From Psilocybe azurescens (Eukaryota > Basidiomycota > Agaricomycetes > Agaricales > Agrocybaceae): DNA of 39,968 bases. The stretch spans positions 1 to 39,968 of the forward strand of contig JAJIRX010000174.1 in the NCBI GenBank assembly GCA_023853785.1, in the 5' to 3' direction. The notes beneath the pieces were generated by a model, which was not told where the DNA came from, did no database searches, and worked only from the letters and a program-made list of their open reading frames with translations. The position numbers and the translations under genes are program-made. This document shows, in pieces, positions 11,012 to 20,544 of this stretch; the first letter of the stretch is position 1; each line of letters starts with the position of its first letter.

Positions 11012-11789
11012 TTCAGTTATATGCTTGTATTTAATTCGTGGGCTTATATAATAATATGCTTTTCTTTTCTATTGATTTCGGTTCTTCCTTGATGAATATC
11101 CCATCATATCTAATTTTTATAGCATGTCTATTATAGTGAGAACATGGTTTGAAGGCGCTTCGAACCAGCAAACCAGATCAACTACATCTCCGGTTGTGTT
11201 ACGTGTACGACAGAGAACAGCGCAGAACGGCTCGCAACTGCCCCTTCGATCGACCCAGCTGCGGCCGGGCTTGTACACTAAGGTCAAATCTGCCAACCCC
11301 GCCGCACCCGCCCCGTATTGCTCGTCACGGCCAGCATACGTGCACACGACATACAACACACGACACAACAGTCGCCTAGCCAGACTACATAATGCACGAT
11401 GCAGATGTCGGGCACCGCATCGATTTAATTATACCTCCCCGCAATACCAGTGCCCCATACCCTACTAATGAGCGACAATACCCCTACACCCCTATACCCC
11501 TACACTCCCCTCTCCCACAGTCCCACACATCCAAGATGACGATGATTTTGGACAATAAAATCCCATTCCATATTATACCAAGATCCCGTACGTACGCCCC
11601 GAAATCGAATGCCCCGTCCCGTGCTGTCCTACATATGCAAAATACCTACACGCATACCACTCACACTCACACTCACTCACACTCACATGCAACGCAGCGC
11701 AACACAACGCGTCCGTCCGTCCGTCCGCCCCCGCCTACAGCCAGCCAGCCAGCCAGCCGCCTTACATCTCACCTACACCCTACAATCTT

Positions 11790-11985
11790 GCCGCCTCCGT
11801 CCCCAAATACCACCCCAGCGCGAGCCCGCCAAGGCCATCGCACAGCACCACCCCCAGCAGCGCAGTGCCGCCCACCGACGCGTTGGGGCTGGGGCTACAT
11901 CGTCAACCTCAATAGCTTAACCCCGCGAGCGCCGCGAGCAGGAACTGTTCATCGATGTTTTATGAAGGCAAATGCGAATGCGCAT
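11790..11985 (-). pseudogene. Fragment of four-helix small membrane protein gene (third copy)
   Basis: The plus-strand text CCCCAAATACCACCCCAGCG followed by CCATCGCACAGCACCACCCC matches almost base for base the 3' half of the minus-strand gene at 26485-27042. The sequence then jumps to a segment like that gene's intron (TTTTATGAAGGCAAATGCGA). Exon 1 and part of exon 2 are missing, so this copy cannot encode the protein. Confidence 0.6.
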
Positions 11986-12138
11986 GAATACATTGATTTT
12001 TCTCCACTCCACTCCGATCCTCTCCTGCCCTCACGCTCGCATCTTCGTCTTCGTCTCGCCTGCTTTGCTTCCACCTTAATTCTTTATCCTATCCTATGGA
12101 ATTTAAATTTAAATTTAAATCCCACGTCGTCTCGATCT

Positions 12139-12166
12139 CGATGTAATGCATGCATGCATTACATCG
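12139..12166. repeat. 28 bp perfect palindrome
   Basis: A perfect self-complementary sequence without spacer, centred at 12152/12153 on the core ATGCATGCAT, with arms reading CGATGTAATGCATG. It lies just downstream of the ATTTAA run at 12100-12120. Function is unknown; it could extrude as a cruciform or be a binding site or element end. Confidence 0.7.
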
Positions 12167-13148
12167 TTTCTCTCCGTCTCATCCGTCTCATCTCTTGTTT
12201 CTTTTCTTTCTCTTTCTTTTTTTCAGCAGGTCTATTACAGCGAAAACATGGTATGAAAGGAAGCTTTCTTCGTCGTCCTCGGCGTCATTTACGGCTTCCC
12301 CGCCCAACGTCTTTCTTCCACCGGCTATGGCAAGGCGAGGAGCAAATGCGAAGGCGAAGGATGGCTTCGCCCTCGCCCTCGCCTTCATCCTCTCCTTCAT
12401 CCTCTCCTTCATACCCGCCTCGCCTCCGAGGCATCCCATCCCATCCTGGCTGTGGCCGCGGCCGAGGTCGCACGCCAGATTCAATTTCCCCCCTGCCTGG
12501 CACCCCGTGCCCCTGAAACGTCCTCGTCCTCGTTACACGACACGACACGCACGCAAGAACACTCGTGGATGCTCCAATATTACCTATATCTATATCTATA
12601 CCCGACTCCACGATACTCATACAGTTCAAGCGAAATGCGGAACCGGGACGATGATCCCTCAGACTTATCTTATCTTATACTAACCCAACCAGACTTCTAC
12701 CTTATCTTATGCACATTCCATCTCCCATCTCCCATCCCTAGACTTTCTCATTCCCATATTTATATAATATAATCATCCCCTACATCCACATACATAGAGT
12801 AAACCGTGATTTGCGATTTTGTTTTGTTTTGACTTGCTTAAACGTTCGACCTTTCCTCTGTAATACCCTACCCATTGCCGCTGCCGCTGCTTGGTATACC
12901 AGTATCCCTCAAATGAAAATGAAAATCCGAAAACGCGCTCCCTCGAGAGTTGAGACTCGCGTCTATGCTCTTTCCTTCCCCACTTTCACGTTCATCTCAT
13001 TTCAGTTCATCCCGTGGACCCTACAATCAATGCAATGTCTATAATATGTATACGCTCCTCAAAATCAGATGCAAATAATGCACCTCTGAGATCCAACATT
13101 CAACAACAATCAATTCTTGGGAATCAGATCAGGCGTCTGAATCAAATC

Positions 13149-13154
13149 AAATAC
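13149..13154. other. Target site duplication, left copy (AAATAC)
   Basis: AAATAC directly abuts the left end of the transposon and is repeated at 18911-18916. The empty counterpart in unit 2 has a single AAATAT at 25581-25586 in the same context (preceded by TCTGAATCAAATC, followed by TTACGG). Confidence 0.85.
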
Positions 13155-13290
13155 TATGGAAACCCGGACTGTCAAGCCTCCAAAGCCGTCACCAAACACA
13201 TCACGGCTGGCCATGCCGCCTGATGCGTACATGCTTGGCACGTTAGGACCTCGGTCAGTACTCTAGAAATATAGTACGGGCACAGACGGC
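13155..13290 (+). repeat. Left terminal inverted repeat of the transposon
   Basis: 136 bp that match the reverse complement of 18775-18910 with four mismatches counted by eye, in two pairs (CA/TG near 13202 and GA/AG near 13267). It begins TATGGAAACC and ends CACAGACGGC. A long, near-identical terminal repeat is a strong boundary marker and a likely transposase binding region. Confidence 0.9.
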
Positions 13291-13435
13291 AATGGTGAGA
13301 TGACGATGTAGTTGAATAAGGGATAGGTCTCCATGATAGAGCATAGATGTATGTATTGAGTAGATAGTTCTAATCTAGTTCACGGTGATTGATGTGATTT
13401 AAATAATTCTTTCCAACAATGCAAATATTTTCTAT

Positions 13436-15334
13436 CTACCACTCGTCTTCCTCAACATTGTCATATTCATCATCGGTAAAATCAACCTCAACAACCTCAA
13501 AATCATCATCCTCATCTTCCATCCTGTCAAGCTCTTTCTCAAGAGCTGTGTCTAAAATAGGGAGAATGATTAGATCAATATTCAATGCCATGCTGAACAA
13601 AGTACACACCAAGTCCCCTTCCATTATTTACACCACCCATGTAGTAATTCCCATCTTTATCTGCGTAATCAAGTCCACCAAAAGTTCTCTTCCATCTGGA
13701 GGCATGATCTCATTGTCGTCTTGATTATTCCATAAGCTGAGAAATACCTGACACTCTTCCATGAACTCCACAGCTTGGTCAAGGTGTTCAAATCTATAGA
13801 TAAGCTCGCGGTATATGTCCCACACATTTTCCGAGTTCACCACTGGGCTTCCCATGCTCTCATAAAGAATTTGAGCATATTTTTAAACTCGGGGGACGAG
13901 AAGGAAAACTGGATCTTCTGGTGGTGCAAACTCCTGCTGCACATAATCAATTGCCGCTTGTTCAACGTGAATCTACAAGACATGTACAAATTAAATTCAG
14001 GACAATCAGTCAATATTTTATAAATGCATGCATTACCTTAAAGTCAAGAGCTCCATACCGATGTGGGGAGCTGTAAATATCATTTGGGACTCCATGTGGT
14101 AGGATCTTGTTGCGATCGGCACGTTTACGGCTGTTATTAATGCGGTCTGCCCATGCATCAAGCTCTTTTGAAGAAAAGGAATAAATATCCAGCGAAAGAC
14201 CAGACTAAGATGTATCTTTAGTCAATAGAACAAAAACATATATAGCACACAGCTTACAGGTCAAGCGGGCGATTAATGTCATACCAGTCATTTACAACTC
14301 CAGCTTCTAAAAGATCTTCAAATCCTGGTGTGAATCTCCGACGCATCTGTGACCAAGAAATTTCTGGCTTGATATTCTTTTTCTTTCGCATCCAACGGTG
14401 CTGAATGGTCCCAGACAAACTTGGATCATGCCAATGACATAGTACAGTATGTGCTTTAGCAATTCCATAATTCTCAGAGCCTGGATCACTTTGGGAAACA
14501 AGAGGCATGTCTACTACAATGTTAGTCACACATTAATCTGATAAATCAAGACTTGACATACGTTTAAATGTCTCAATAAATTCTAGGTAATATGATAAAA
14601 TAAGCTTTGGGTTGCTGTTTGTCCACCAGACTTTAACCCAATGTATCCGACCAGCAAATGGATCGACGCCAATGTGAAGAGCAAGTCCAAAGCGCTTCCA
14701 TTTGTCATGCTGATCAACAGCTACAATATCATTTACACCTGCAGCCCAGAAACGGCGTTGCTTCAGCCGCCCAGCCTTGCGTTCATGAACTAATTCAGGT
14801 TCATATACTCGGAAGTAGACAACCACAAGATTTCTAGTATATTGTGCAAGTAAATTAGGTGCAATGACAATAGAGCTTTAATAACTTGCCTTGGAACCTT
14901 CATGCCCATCTCATGAAATAGTAGAGACGTCATATCACGGGCCCCTGCCTTAGGGGAACCGCTTTCGCAGGGCCACTACAGAATCATGAATTGATTCAAC
15001 TGTGTGACCCTGTTGCCTAGTAGACAATAGACCCATCCGCTTGCGGATAGCCTTAAATGATGTCATTCTGTTTATATCACTAGCATGAGCGCCTACTTAG
15101 TAGACTAAGTAATAAAACAACATACCCAAGCCCATACACTTCTGTATCCATGTGTTCATTCTTGAGGAGCTGCAATATTTCAATGTCCGTTTTCCTCATT
15201 TTCCAGTAGTTGATGATATGACAGGCAATGCTTTCGAGTGGTGCTATTGACAGTCAATGTGAGCCCACAGTAATTGATCTGATGAATGAACAAACAGGAC
15301 ATACGAGCGGCTTATGCTGATTCTGCTGAGGCAT
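13436..15334 (-). CDS. Integrase-core (rve-like DDE) transposase of the transposon
   Basis: The proposed start is ATG at 15334 (MPQQNQHKPL), followed by a helical DNA-binding-like region (LESIACHIINYWKMRKTDI). The catalytic core has RRRFWAAGVNDI-type sequence (here QRRFWAAGVND), AVDQHDKWKRFGL with the first Asp, SQSDPGSENYGIA with the second Asp about 60 residues on, and KKKNIKPEISW about 40 residues later with a candidate Glu. This is the integrase spacing. A C-terminal domain follows (RADRNKILPHGVPNDIY, MGSPVVNSENVWDIY) with a very acidic tail ending at TAG 13436. Introns include 14834-14889 (apparently GC-AG), 14514-14561 and 13973-14036; others are near 15245-15300, 15070-15125, 14205-14260 and 13550-13610. 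Frame breaks, mostly at homopolymers (about 13680, 13880, 14170, 14955), may be sequence errors. Similar integrase-core proteins occur in other mushrooms, by memory. Confidence 0.8.
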
Positions 15335-15777
15335 ATCTGTGTAGTCAATTGAGAAATTTATAATATTGAAGAAAGTCTCAATGCATGTAGACTGCACTCT
15401 TAAGTAGCCATTGTGTGCGTGCTTTTGACTCAGTGATAAATATTCCCGAAACTGCCAGAACACAAAGTATTTAGATTAGAAATAGATTGGTAAGACCAAG
15501 TGTCCATGCTAGAATATACTCGGATATACCCGGGAGGTCCAGTGACTTACAGTTTGGCTGGGCACCTACTGTGCTTACTCATGTTTCTCATTATTGACTC
15601 ATTGCTTTAGTCACATTTATTCATAGGATTACTTTACTTAGTATCTTCATAGAGCCTAGTAGAATATTCTAGTTGAATGGAAATCAGTTTAAATAGAGCC
15701 TTGACTGGGCTGTATAATCTATTCTACTCTACTCAACGCTGCATACTATCATCAACCAAACACTCACACAGCACGCT
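15335..15777. promoter_or_regulatory. Bidirectional promoter region inside the transposon
   Basis: 443 bp lie between the outward-facing start codons of transposase and kinase. Near the kinase side are AT-rich TATA-like strings (CTGTATAATCTATT near 15711) about 65 bp upstream of its ATG. Sharing one central control region suggests coordinated expression of both genes. Confidence 0.4.
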
Positions 15778-18330
15778 ATGTCTTCTAATCTTTTAAAAAT
15801 AGCAGCAGAGTTTACGCAGGACTCTGTTGCAACTATTGCTTGTGCCTGTGAACGGCCAAGCTGCTCTAATATTATACAACCTGGCGAGAACCGTTTCTAT
15901 GTTAGTAATGAAGGTCGGCCAGATATTCCCGGACGCTACATATGTGGCTCCTGTATGAAACACTACTTGGGTAAACGGACAACTACTGCCCGAGTAGTGC
16001 AAACAGCTGCAGCAGCAGGTATGTGATATTTTGTATGATGTATTCAATAGTGTTGATTAAAGTGGTCTTTGTGTTTGCGCTTTATGGTAACAGCACCTAG
16101 TGGACCGCTCTCTGCACCTTCAATGTCTATACATCATGACTCTGCCACTGAGGGTGCTGTGAACTTATCTGTGATTCGGGAATGATAAATGAGTCACAAC
16201 GTCAAGGTAAACTATCTTTTCTTGATAATCAATTGTAATTTATGCTCTTCTACAGGTGCACATACTCCTCAGGGACGTGTTACTGCTGTATCTCAGCAAG
16301 TTCCGACTGTTAGCAGTCCATCATTCTTTCAAAATTCTTTGAACAAAAATCTATTCCACCATCTTCTTTGCCATCTGGACCATCTCATACTGGTTATACT
16401 CATGCGCACATGAGATATCAAGATGAACGCCACCGCTGGTCATCTTCAGCATATAAAATCCCTCCAGCCCCCGGTCTCTTCCTGGGGCAGTTTCATCTCG
16501 AGCACAAGTCAGAGATGAAGTACGTATTCTGCTTCAGGTCTCCTATCAATTACTTAGTGGTAAAGTTGGAAACACGGTGGGTTAGTCTCTTGTTTAATAA
16601 TTTACAAGAACTCAAATGTAAACAGATAATTCGGGAAGGAATGGCAGTCGAATATGAGATTTTTCCACCTGCTCTTTCTTTATTAATCAAAGAAAGCTTG
16701 CTCCCTCCTCTTCAAAAGCTGTTTGATGGATTTCCGTGGGATTTTTCAACCATGACAGTCCGTGAAACAGGGAGCTGGCAAGACATCAGCAAAATGGATC
16801 CATTAACACCATATTTTCAAGGCCGATTTTTGAAGAAAAAACTGGTGCAAAGTCGGATGGTTCTCTTGTTTTTCACCACCCAAATCTCCCATTGAATTTT
16901 CTTTGGTAATTGACCGTGATCAATGGCTTTGTGCAGAGGACTACCCAAATCACCAAGATATTCATGCTAGGCACATTGAGTCAATACACCCGGTTTGTAT
17001 ATTATTCATGTAGTCAGCAGCTAATACTGATTACTATTTTACTTGGTTATAGGTGACACCAGATGTAATATACCCAAAGCGCAAAGCACCACCCAGCCCA
17101 GAGAAACATTTACCAATTGCAGCTTCAGCATCCAAGAAAATTCATTCTGAGAAAAAGCGGTCCAGTGGTTCATTCAAGCAGCTTGATCCTGACCAAGTGC
17201 GAAAGGGTATATCTTTGGGTGTCCAGAATCTGATTATTGAAAAACAGAAACAGTGTATGTTCCCATACTTATTATTAATTGTACTCTACTAATCAGCCAT
17301 ATTTAGTTGACACTCAGATTACAGAGCGGATCTCTTGCTACCTCATCAAAGCACCTTCTTTTGCAGCACTTTGTGACACAGAAAATCCCAGCAGAAATAG
17401 AATCATAAATCAGAGCGAAAGTCTTTTGGCATATATTTCTTATGACAAAATCAAGCTTCTTGGAAAGGGAACATTCAAGACTGCACATTTAGCCTCCTTA
17501 CAGTGGATCTCCAATGCTCCATCTGTGGGACTTGGTTCCAACAGCTCAAAGCACATTCTAGTAGCTCTGAAGCGCCCTTATGATGACCGACATTCTGGAG
17601 CCATAATAAAACTTCAACTATGTTGATGAAAGCCGCAAAGTGCTCACAGAGGCAACAATGCTTGGATGGGCGGATTCCCTTCTCCAATTTGCATATGATT
17701 TTATCGATGATTTTATACTCACCACAGCTGTAGAAGAGCCATTTTTGAAATTCCACGACTCCGATTTGTCAAAGGCACAATTGCTTACTCTGAGAAATCA
17801 CTTGATTCTCATGCTGGAGGTAGATCAACATCTCACCGTGCATCATATTTATTGGAGGAACTGCTGCTGGAGGACGACCTATTTATCAAGTACATCCACA
17901 ATGCAGATGCTGTTCCACTTCAGGATTGTAATGAGCCAGGTTATGAAATAGGCATCTTCCTTTGCTTTGTACAGCATGTCCAATTTAATATTACACATGG
18001 TCAGGCCTACATCTCAGATTTTCAAGGTATGTATCAAAATTATGGACAGGACCACGTTCAGCTTATAAAATCTATTCTTTAAGGAGCAGGAAATTTGTTG
18101 ACTGACCCGCAAATCATGACACATCCGTTTGTATAAAGCTTGCTATTTAATGATAAAATATGCTAATAATTTAGTCACAGGTCTCTGAGCAATCATGAAG
18201 ACGCCGAACAGTCGCTGTTTGGAGAGGGAATGTCAATACAGCCTTTGACAAGTTTACAGGGCAACATGTTTGTAATAAATACTGCAAATGGTTCCAGTTA
18301 GGGAAGTTGATAGCTTCAGAAGACAAGTAG
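15778..18330 (+). CDS. Zinc-cluster protein with C-terminal alpha-kinase domain, carried by the transposon
   Basis: Alpha-kinases are atypical Ser/Thr kinases (eEF2 kinase family). The ATG at 15778 starts a Cys-rich N-terminus (CACERPSCSN ... YICGSCMKHYLGK) likely to bind zinc. A middle region (YQDERHRWSSSAYKIPP, EVRILLQVSYQLLSGKVGNT, VIDRDQWLCAEDYPNH) precedes the kinase part: ISYDKIKLLGKGTFKTAH, then VALKRPY with the candidate ATP-binding Lys, ATMLGWADSLLQFAYDFIDD, SYLLEELLLEDDLFIKYIHN, FVQHVQFNITHGQAYISDFQ, LLTDPQIMTHP. It ends with the alpha-kinase signature GEG-NVNTAFDKFTGQHVCNKYCKWF, whose Cys-x3-Cys binds zinc in this family. TAG at 18328-18330. Introns occur near 16022-16091, 16206-16257, 16578-16628, 16992-17052, 18028-18082 and 18133-18180. 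Single-base frame changes, many beside A runs (16183, 16330, 17608, 17766, 18225), interrupt the frame. Confidence 0.78.
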
Positions 18331-18774
18331 GACAAGCTCGGGCATATATGATTTATGTATTTGTTCTAGCCATGAAATGGTAAATAATAAGTAGCTTGAT
18401 CATGATGGCTCAGTAGAAATTGGTTTTGGTGCTCTGTATGCACCGGACATTCTAATTTTTACCTCTAATATCGTCTATAGATGTCTCAGAGCACATATGT
18501 ACATTTCTACATAATATTGGTCCCTTACTGGTGCGCTGTGATAACAATTAGCTGGAGAGCCGGGCCCATCAAGGGAAATTCACACGGTCTGCCACCACGG
18601 AAACTTGATTCATGCTCGATGGAGTGATCTCGAGCAAATATATCTTGTCATTTATACATATTAATTTAAATGTACAGTATAATGTATATGTTAATAGAAT
18701 TACAAAGACTCGAGGTCGAGAACTGCGTTCAAGGCAAGATATCTTGCCGGAACGATGTCCCCACTGCGAACGTC
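18331..18774. other. Right subterminal non-coding region of the transposon
   Basis: 444 bp between the kinase stop and the right terminal repeat. It holds AT-rich stretches and a perfect 16 bp palindrome at 18733-18748 (GGCAAGATATCTTGCC). No gene is visible. The palindrome is absent from the shorter left subterminal region, so the ends are asymmetric outside the terminal repeats. Confidence 0.6.
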
Positions 18775-18910
18775 GCCGTCTGTGCCCGTACTATATTCTT
18801 AGAGTACTGACCGAGGTCCTAACGTGCCAAGCATGTACGCATCAGGCGGCATGGCCAGCCGCAATGTGTTTGGTGACGGCTTTGGAGGCTTGACAGTCCG
18901 GGTTTCCATA
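18775..18910 (-). repeat. Right terminal inverted repeat of the transposon
   Basis: Reverse complement partner of 13155-13290, same length, ending GGTTTCCATA immediately before the right target duplication at 18911-18916. Confidence 0.9.
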
Positions 18911-18916
18911 AAATAC
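18911..18916. other. Target site duplication, right copy (AAATAC)
   Basis: This is the second copy of the 6 bp target. The text then continues TTACGGAAATCG, matching the sequence after the empty site in unit 2 (25587 onward). Confidence 0.85.
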
Positions 18917-19975
18917 TTACGGAAATCGAAATGGAAATCGTATGCTTATAGAGTAAGTATCACAGTCCGCAGTCCAATTCCGAGTTCAATTCCGAGTCTA
19001 AGTCCAAGTTGTATAGATTAAATTCTTTGCACGTAAGCATCTTCCATCAGAATTGAATCCGAATCAGCAGTGATTCTGATCTGCTAAGTATGATAAGCGC
19101 TTGCAGTCAGTCCCAGGCGCCAAAAAAACGCGAACTCTAAACTGATGGTGTAACAGCAATAGTAACAGCACTGCATAGCACTGCCTACCACTAGGACGCG
19201 CTCGCGGCTCATCTCAAAGGACGTCGGGCGTCGAACATCCAATAACAACGACAACGACGACAACTGGCGCTTTCTCTAGACTCTAGAATCCAGATCACCA
19301 TCTCCGTCGTGTCACGCGCTACGCGCCCCGGCCTCACCTCCCAGGCTGTCAGAGACTCAGAAATCGGAGATCGATCCCGTGCTGCATCTGCAGCCTGCAG
19401 TACTACCCTCTTAATCTTTAATCCAAATTGCAGCGTGAGATAAGGAAAAGGGTGACAATGATGTTGCATCTATCTGATCGCACTAGCAATGGGAATAGAT
19501 CATTCAAGACTAGAAGGAAGGAAGGAAGGAAGGAAGGAAGGAAGGAAAGGATCTAATAATACAGATGATAGACCCAGCCTGCAGACCTGCTCAAGAACGG
19601 GAAGGGAAGGGGATCGGGATCGGTGGATGGCAACAGCTGCATGACAGTCCCTGCAAGGTTTATCGTTACCGATGTCTATGATAAGGGCAGCGGGGACGCG
19701 CTACGCAATTATTGGTCTTGAGAAACATAGATCCTGTGGTTTACCGCCCCCCGCCCTCTGTATATGCATACATCAAAAATATCGCAACACTCATTCGCCA
19801 ACCGCCACAGTCCAAACTCAAGACGCGTCCTTGCGGTGCTCCTCTGGATAGTATATTTAAAGTTCCCAATTTCTGTGTTGAGTACGCAATGTATAGTTGT
19901 AAATCATGTTGGCTGGCATGGGCCATGGGACCATCACGGGTGACACTCAACCGGTCATCTATCTATCTATCCTAT
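18917..19975. other. Non-coding part of duplication unit 1
   Basis: About 1 kb without a gene, matching 25587-26480 in unit 2. It contains a GGAA tetranucleotide repeat at 19514-19549. Recurrent landmarks are GAATCCGAATCAGCAGTGA, CCCAGGCGC and GCCTGCAGTACTACCCTCTT. No coding frame of note. Confidence 0.6.
19514..19549. repeat. GGAA tetranucleotide microsatellite
   Basis: About eight to nine uninterrupted GGAA units. Absent from the matching place in unit 2, so it expanded after the duplication. Confidence 0.9.
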
Positions 19976-20544
19976 CTACCTATACGCCACGATCTTTCCG
20001 CCGAACGTCCCCAAATGCCACCCAGCACGAGCCCCCTAGGCCATCGTACAGCACCACCCCAGCAAAGCAGTGCCTGCGGCGCAGGCGCAGGCGTTCCGCA
20101 TCGCCAGCCACTTAACCCCTGCCAGCGTCGCGAGCAGGACGCGCACAGGCGCGCTGGCGTGCAGGAACTGGTTCGCTTCCATGGGCATGTACGATGTGGC
20201 GATATCCGTAATGCGTAAGAGTTCAGTATTTGTTATTATTATCTCGATTTTATGGATGCGAATGCGAACTCGGCTCGGGATGGCGTTCGGTTGAGGAGGT
20301 CGTTCAACGCAAGAGTGGTGCAAGAACACGGATAGGGATAGGGATAGCAGAGAAGATACTTACACAACATTCCAAGTACAACTGTCGCGATTCCCAGTGT
20401 AGGCCTATCCTGTCCTTCCGGTGCCTTTTCACTGGCAATAGGCGCCTTCGGCTTTGCTTGGAACAGTATGGCGCACCCAAGTGCCGTCAGGCCCAGCGCA
20501 TGCACGAGAATCGGCCATGGGAGGAGGATGGGGTAGAATAGCAT
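19976..20544 (-). pseudogene. Small four-helix membrane protein, unit 1 copy, probably non-functional
   Basis: This is the paralogue of the gene at 26485-27042. Exon 1 (20544-20364, MLFYPILLPWPILVHALGL onward) is intact and in the same phase. The intron donor GTAAGT is kept, but the acceptor that reads CAG in unit 2 is CGG here (changed base at 20207). In exon 2 three G-run contractions relative to unit 2 (in the stretches matching GCTGGGGGTGGTG, GGGCGGGCTC and CTGGGGTGG) shift the frame before the end of the last hydrophobic helix. The position matching the unit 2 stop is 19976. Sequence error in G runs could explain the exon 2 damage; the acceptor change is a substitution. Confidence 0.6.

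Larger units (their letters stand above)
11012..12340. other. Low-complexity region with a fragment of the duplicated membrane gene
   Basis: No intact gene. It contains C-rich simple sequence: CACT repeats around 11659-11687, GTCC repeats near 11710-11727, CCAG repeats near 11740-11758, and an ATTTAA run at 12100-12120. A segment near 11790-11985 matches exon 2 and intron of the small membrane protein genes found at 19976 and 26485, with internal deletion. This shows that a third, truncated unit of the duplicated block begins here. Long open frames across this stretch are proline/serine/histidine-rich and have no coding character. Confidence 0.6.
13155..18910. mobile_element. 5756 bp DNA transposon carrying a DDE transposase and an alpha-kinase gene
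   Basis: The element is bounded by long terminal inverted repeats starting TATGGAAACCCGGACTGTCA and flanked by the direct repeat AAATAC at 13149-13154 and 18911-18916. The paralogous position in duplication unit 2 (25581-25586, AAATAT) is uninterrupted, which fixes the ends independently. Two genes diverge from an internal promoter: an integrase-core transposase (minus, 13436-15334) and a zinc-cluster/alpha-kinase protein (plus, 15778-18330). Non-coding subterminal stretches of about 145 bp (left) and 444 bp (right) lie between genes and repeats. The terminal repeats are about 97% identical, so insertion is fairly recent, and later than the duplication. I cannot assign it to a named superfamily. 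Confidence 0.88.

Noticed and set aside
11650..11760. Regularly spaced short repeats that could suggest a CRISPR-like array
   Set aside because: Simple tetranucleotide microsatellites without spacers, in a eukaryotic genome.
11392..12516. 374-residue open frame in the low-complexity region
   Set aside because: Translation of C-rich simple repeats and duplicated non-coding sequence; no splice structure or motif.
13155..18910. Starship or Crypton element
   Set aside because: No tyrosine recombinase is visible. The element has inverted repeats and a DDE-type integrase core instead.
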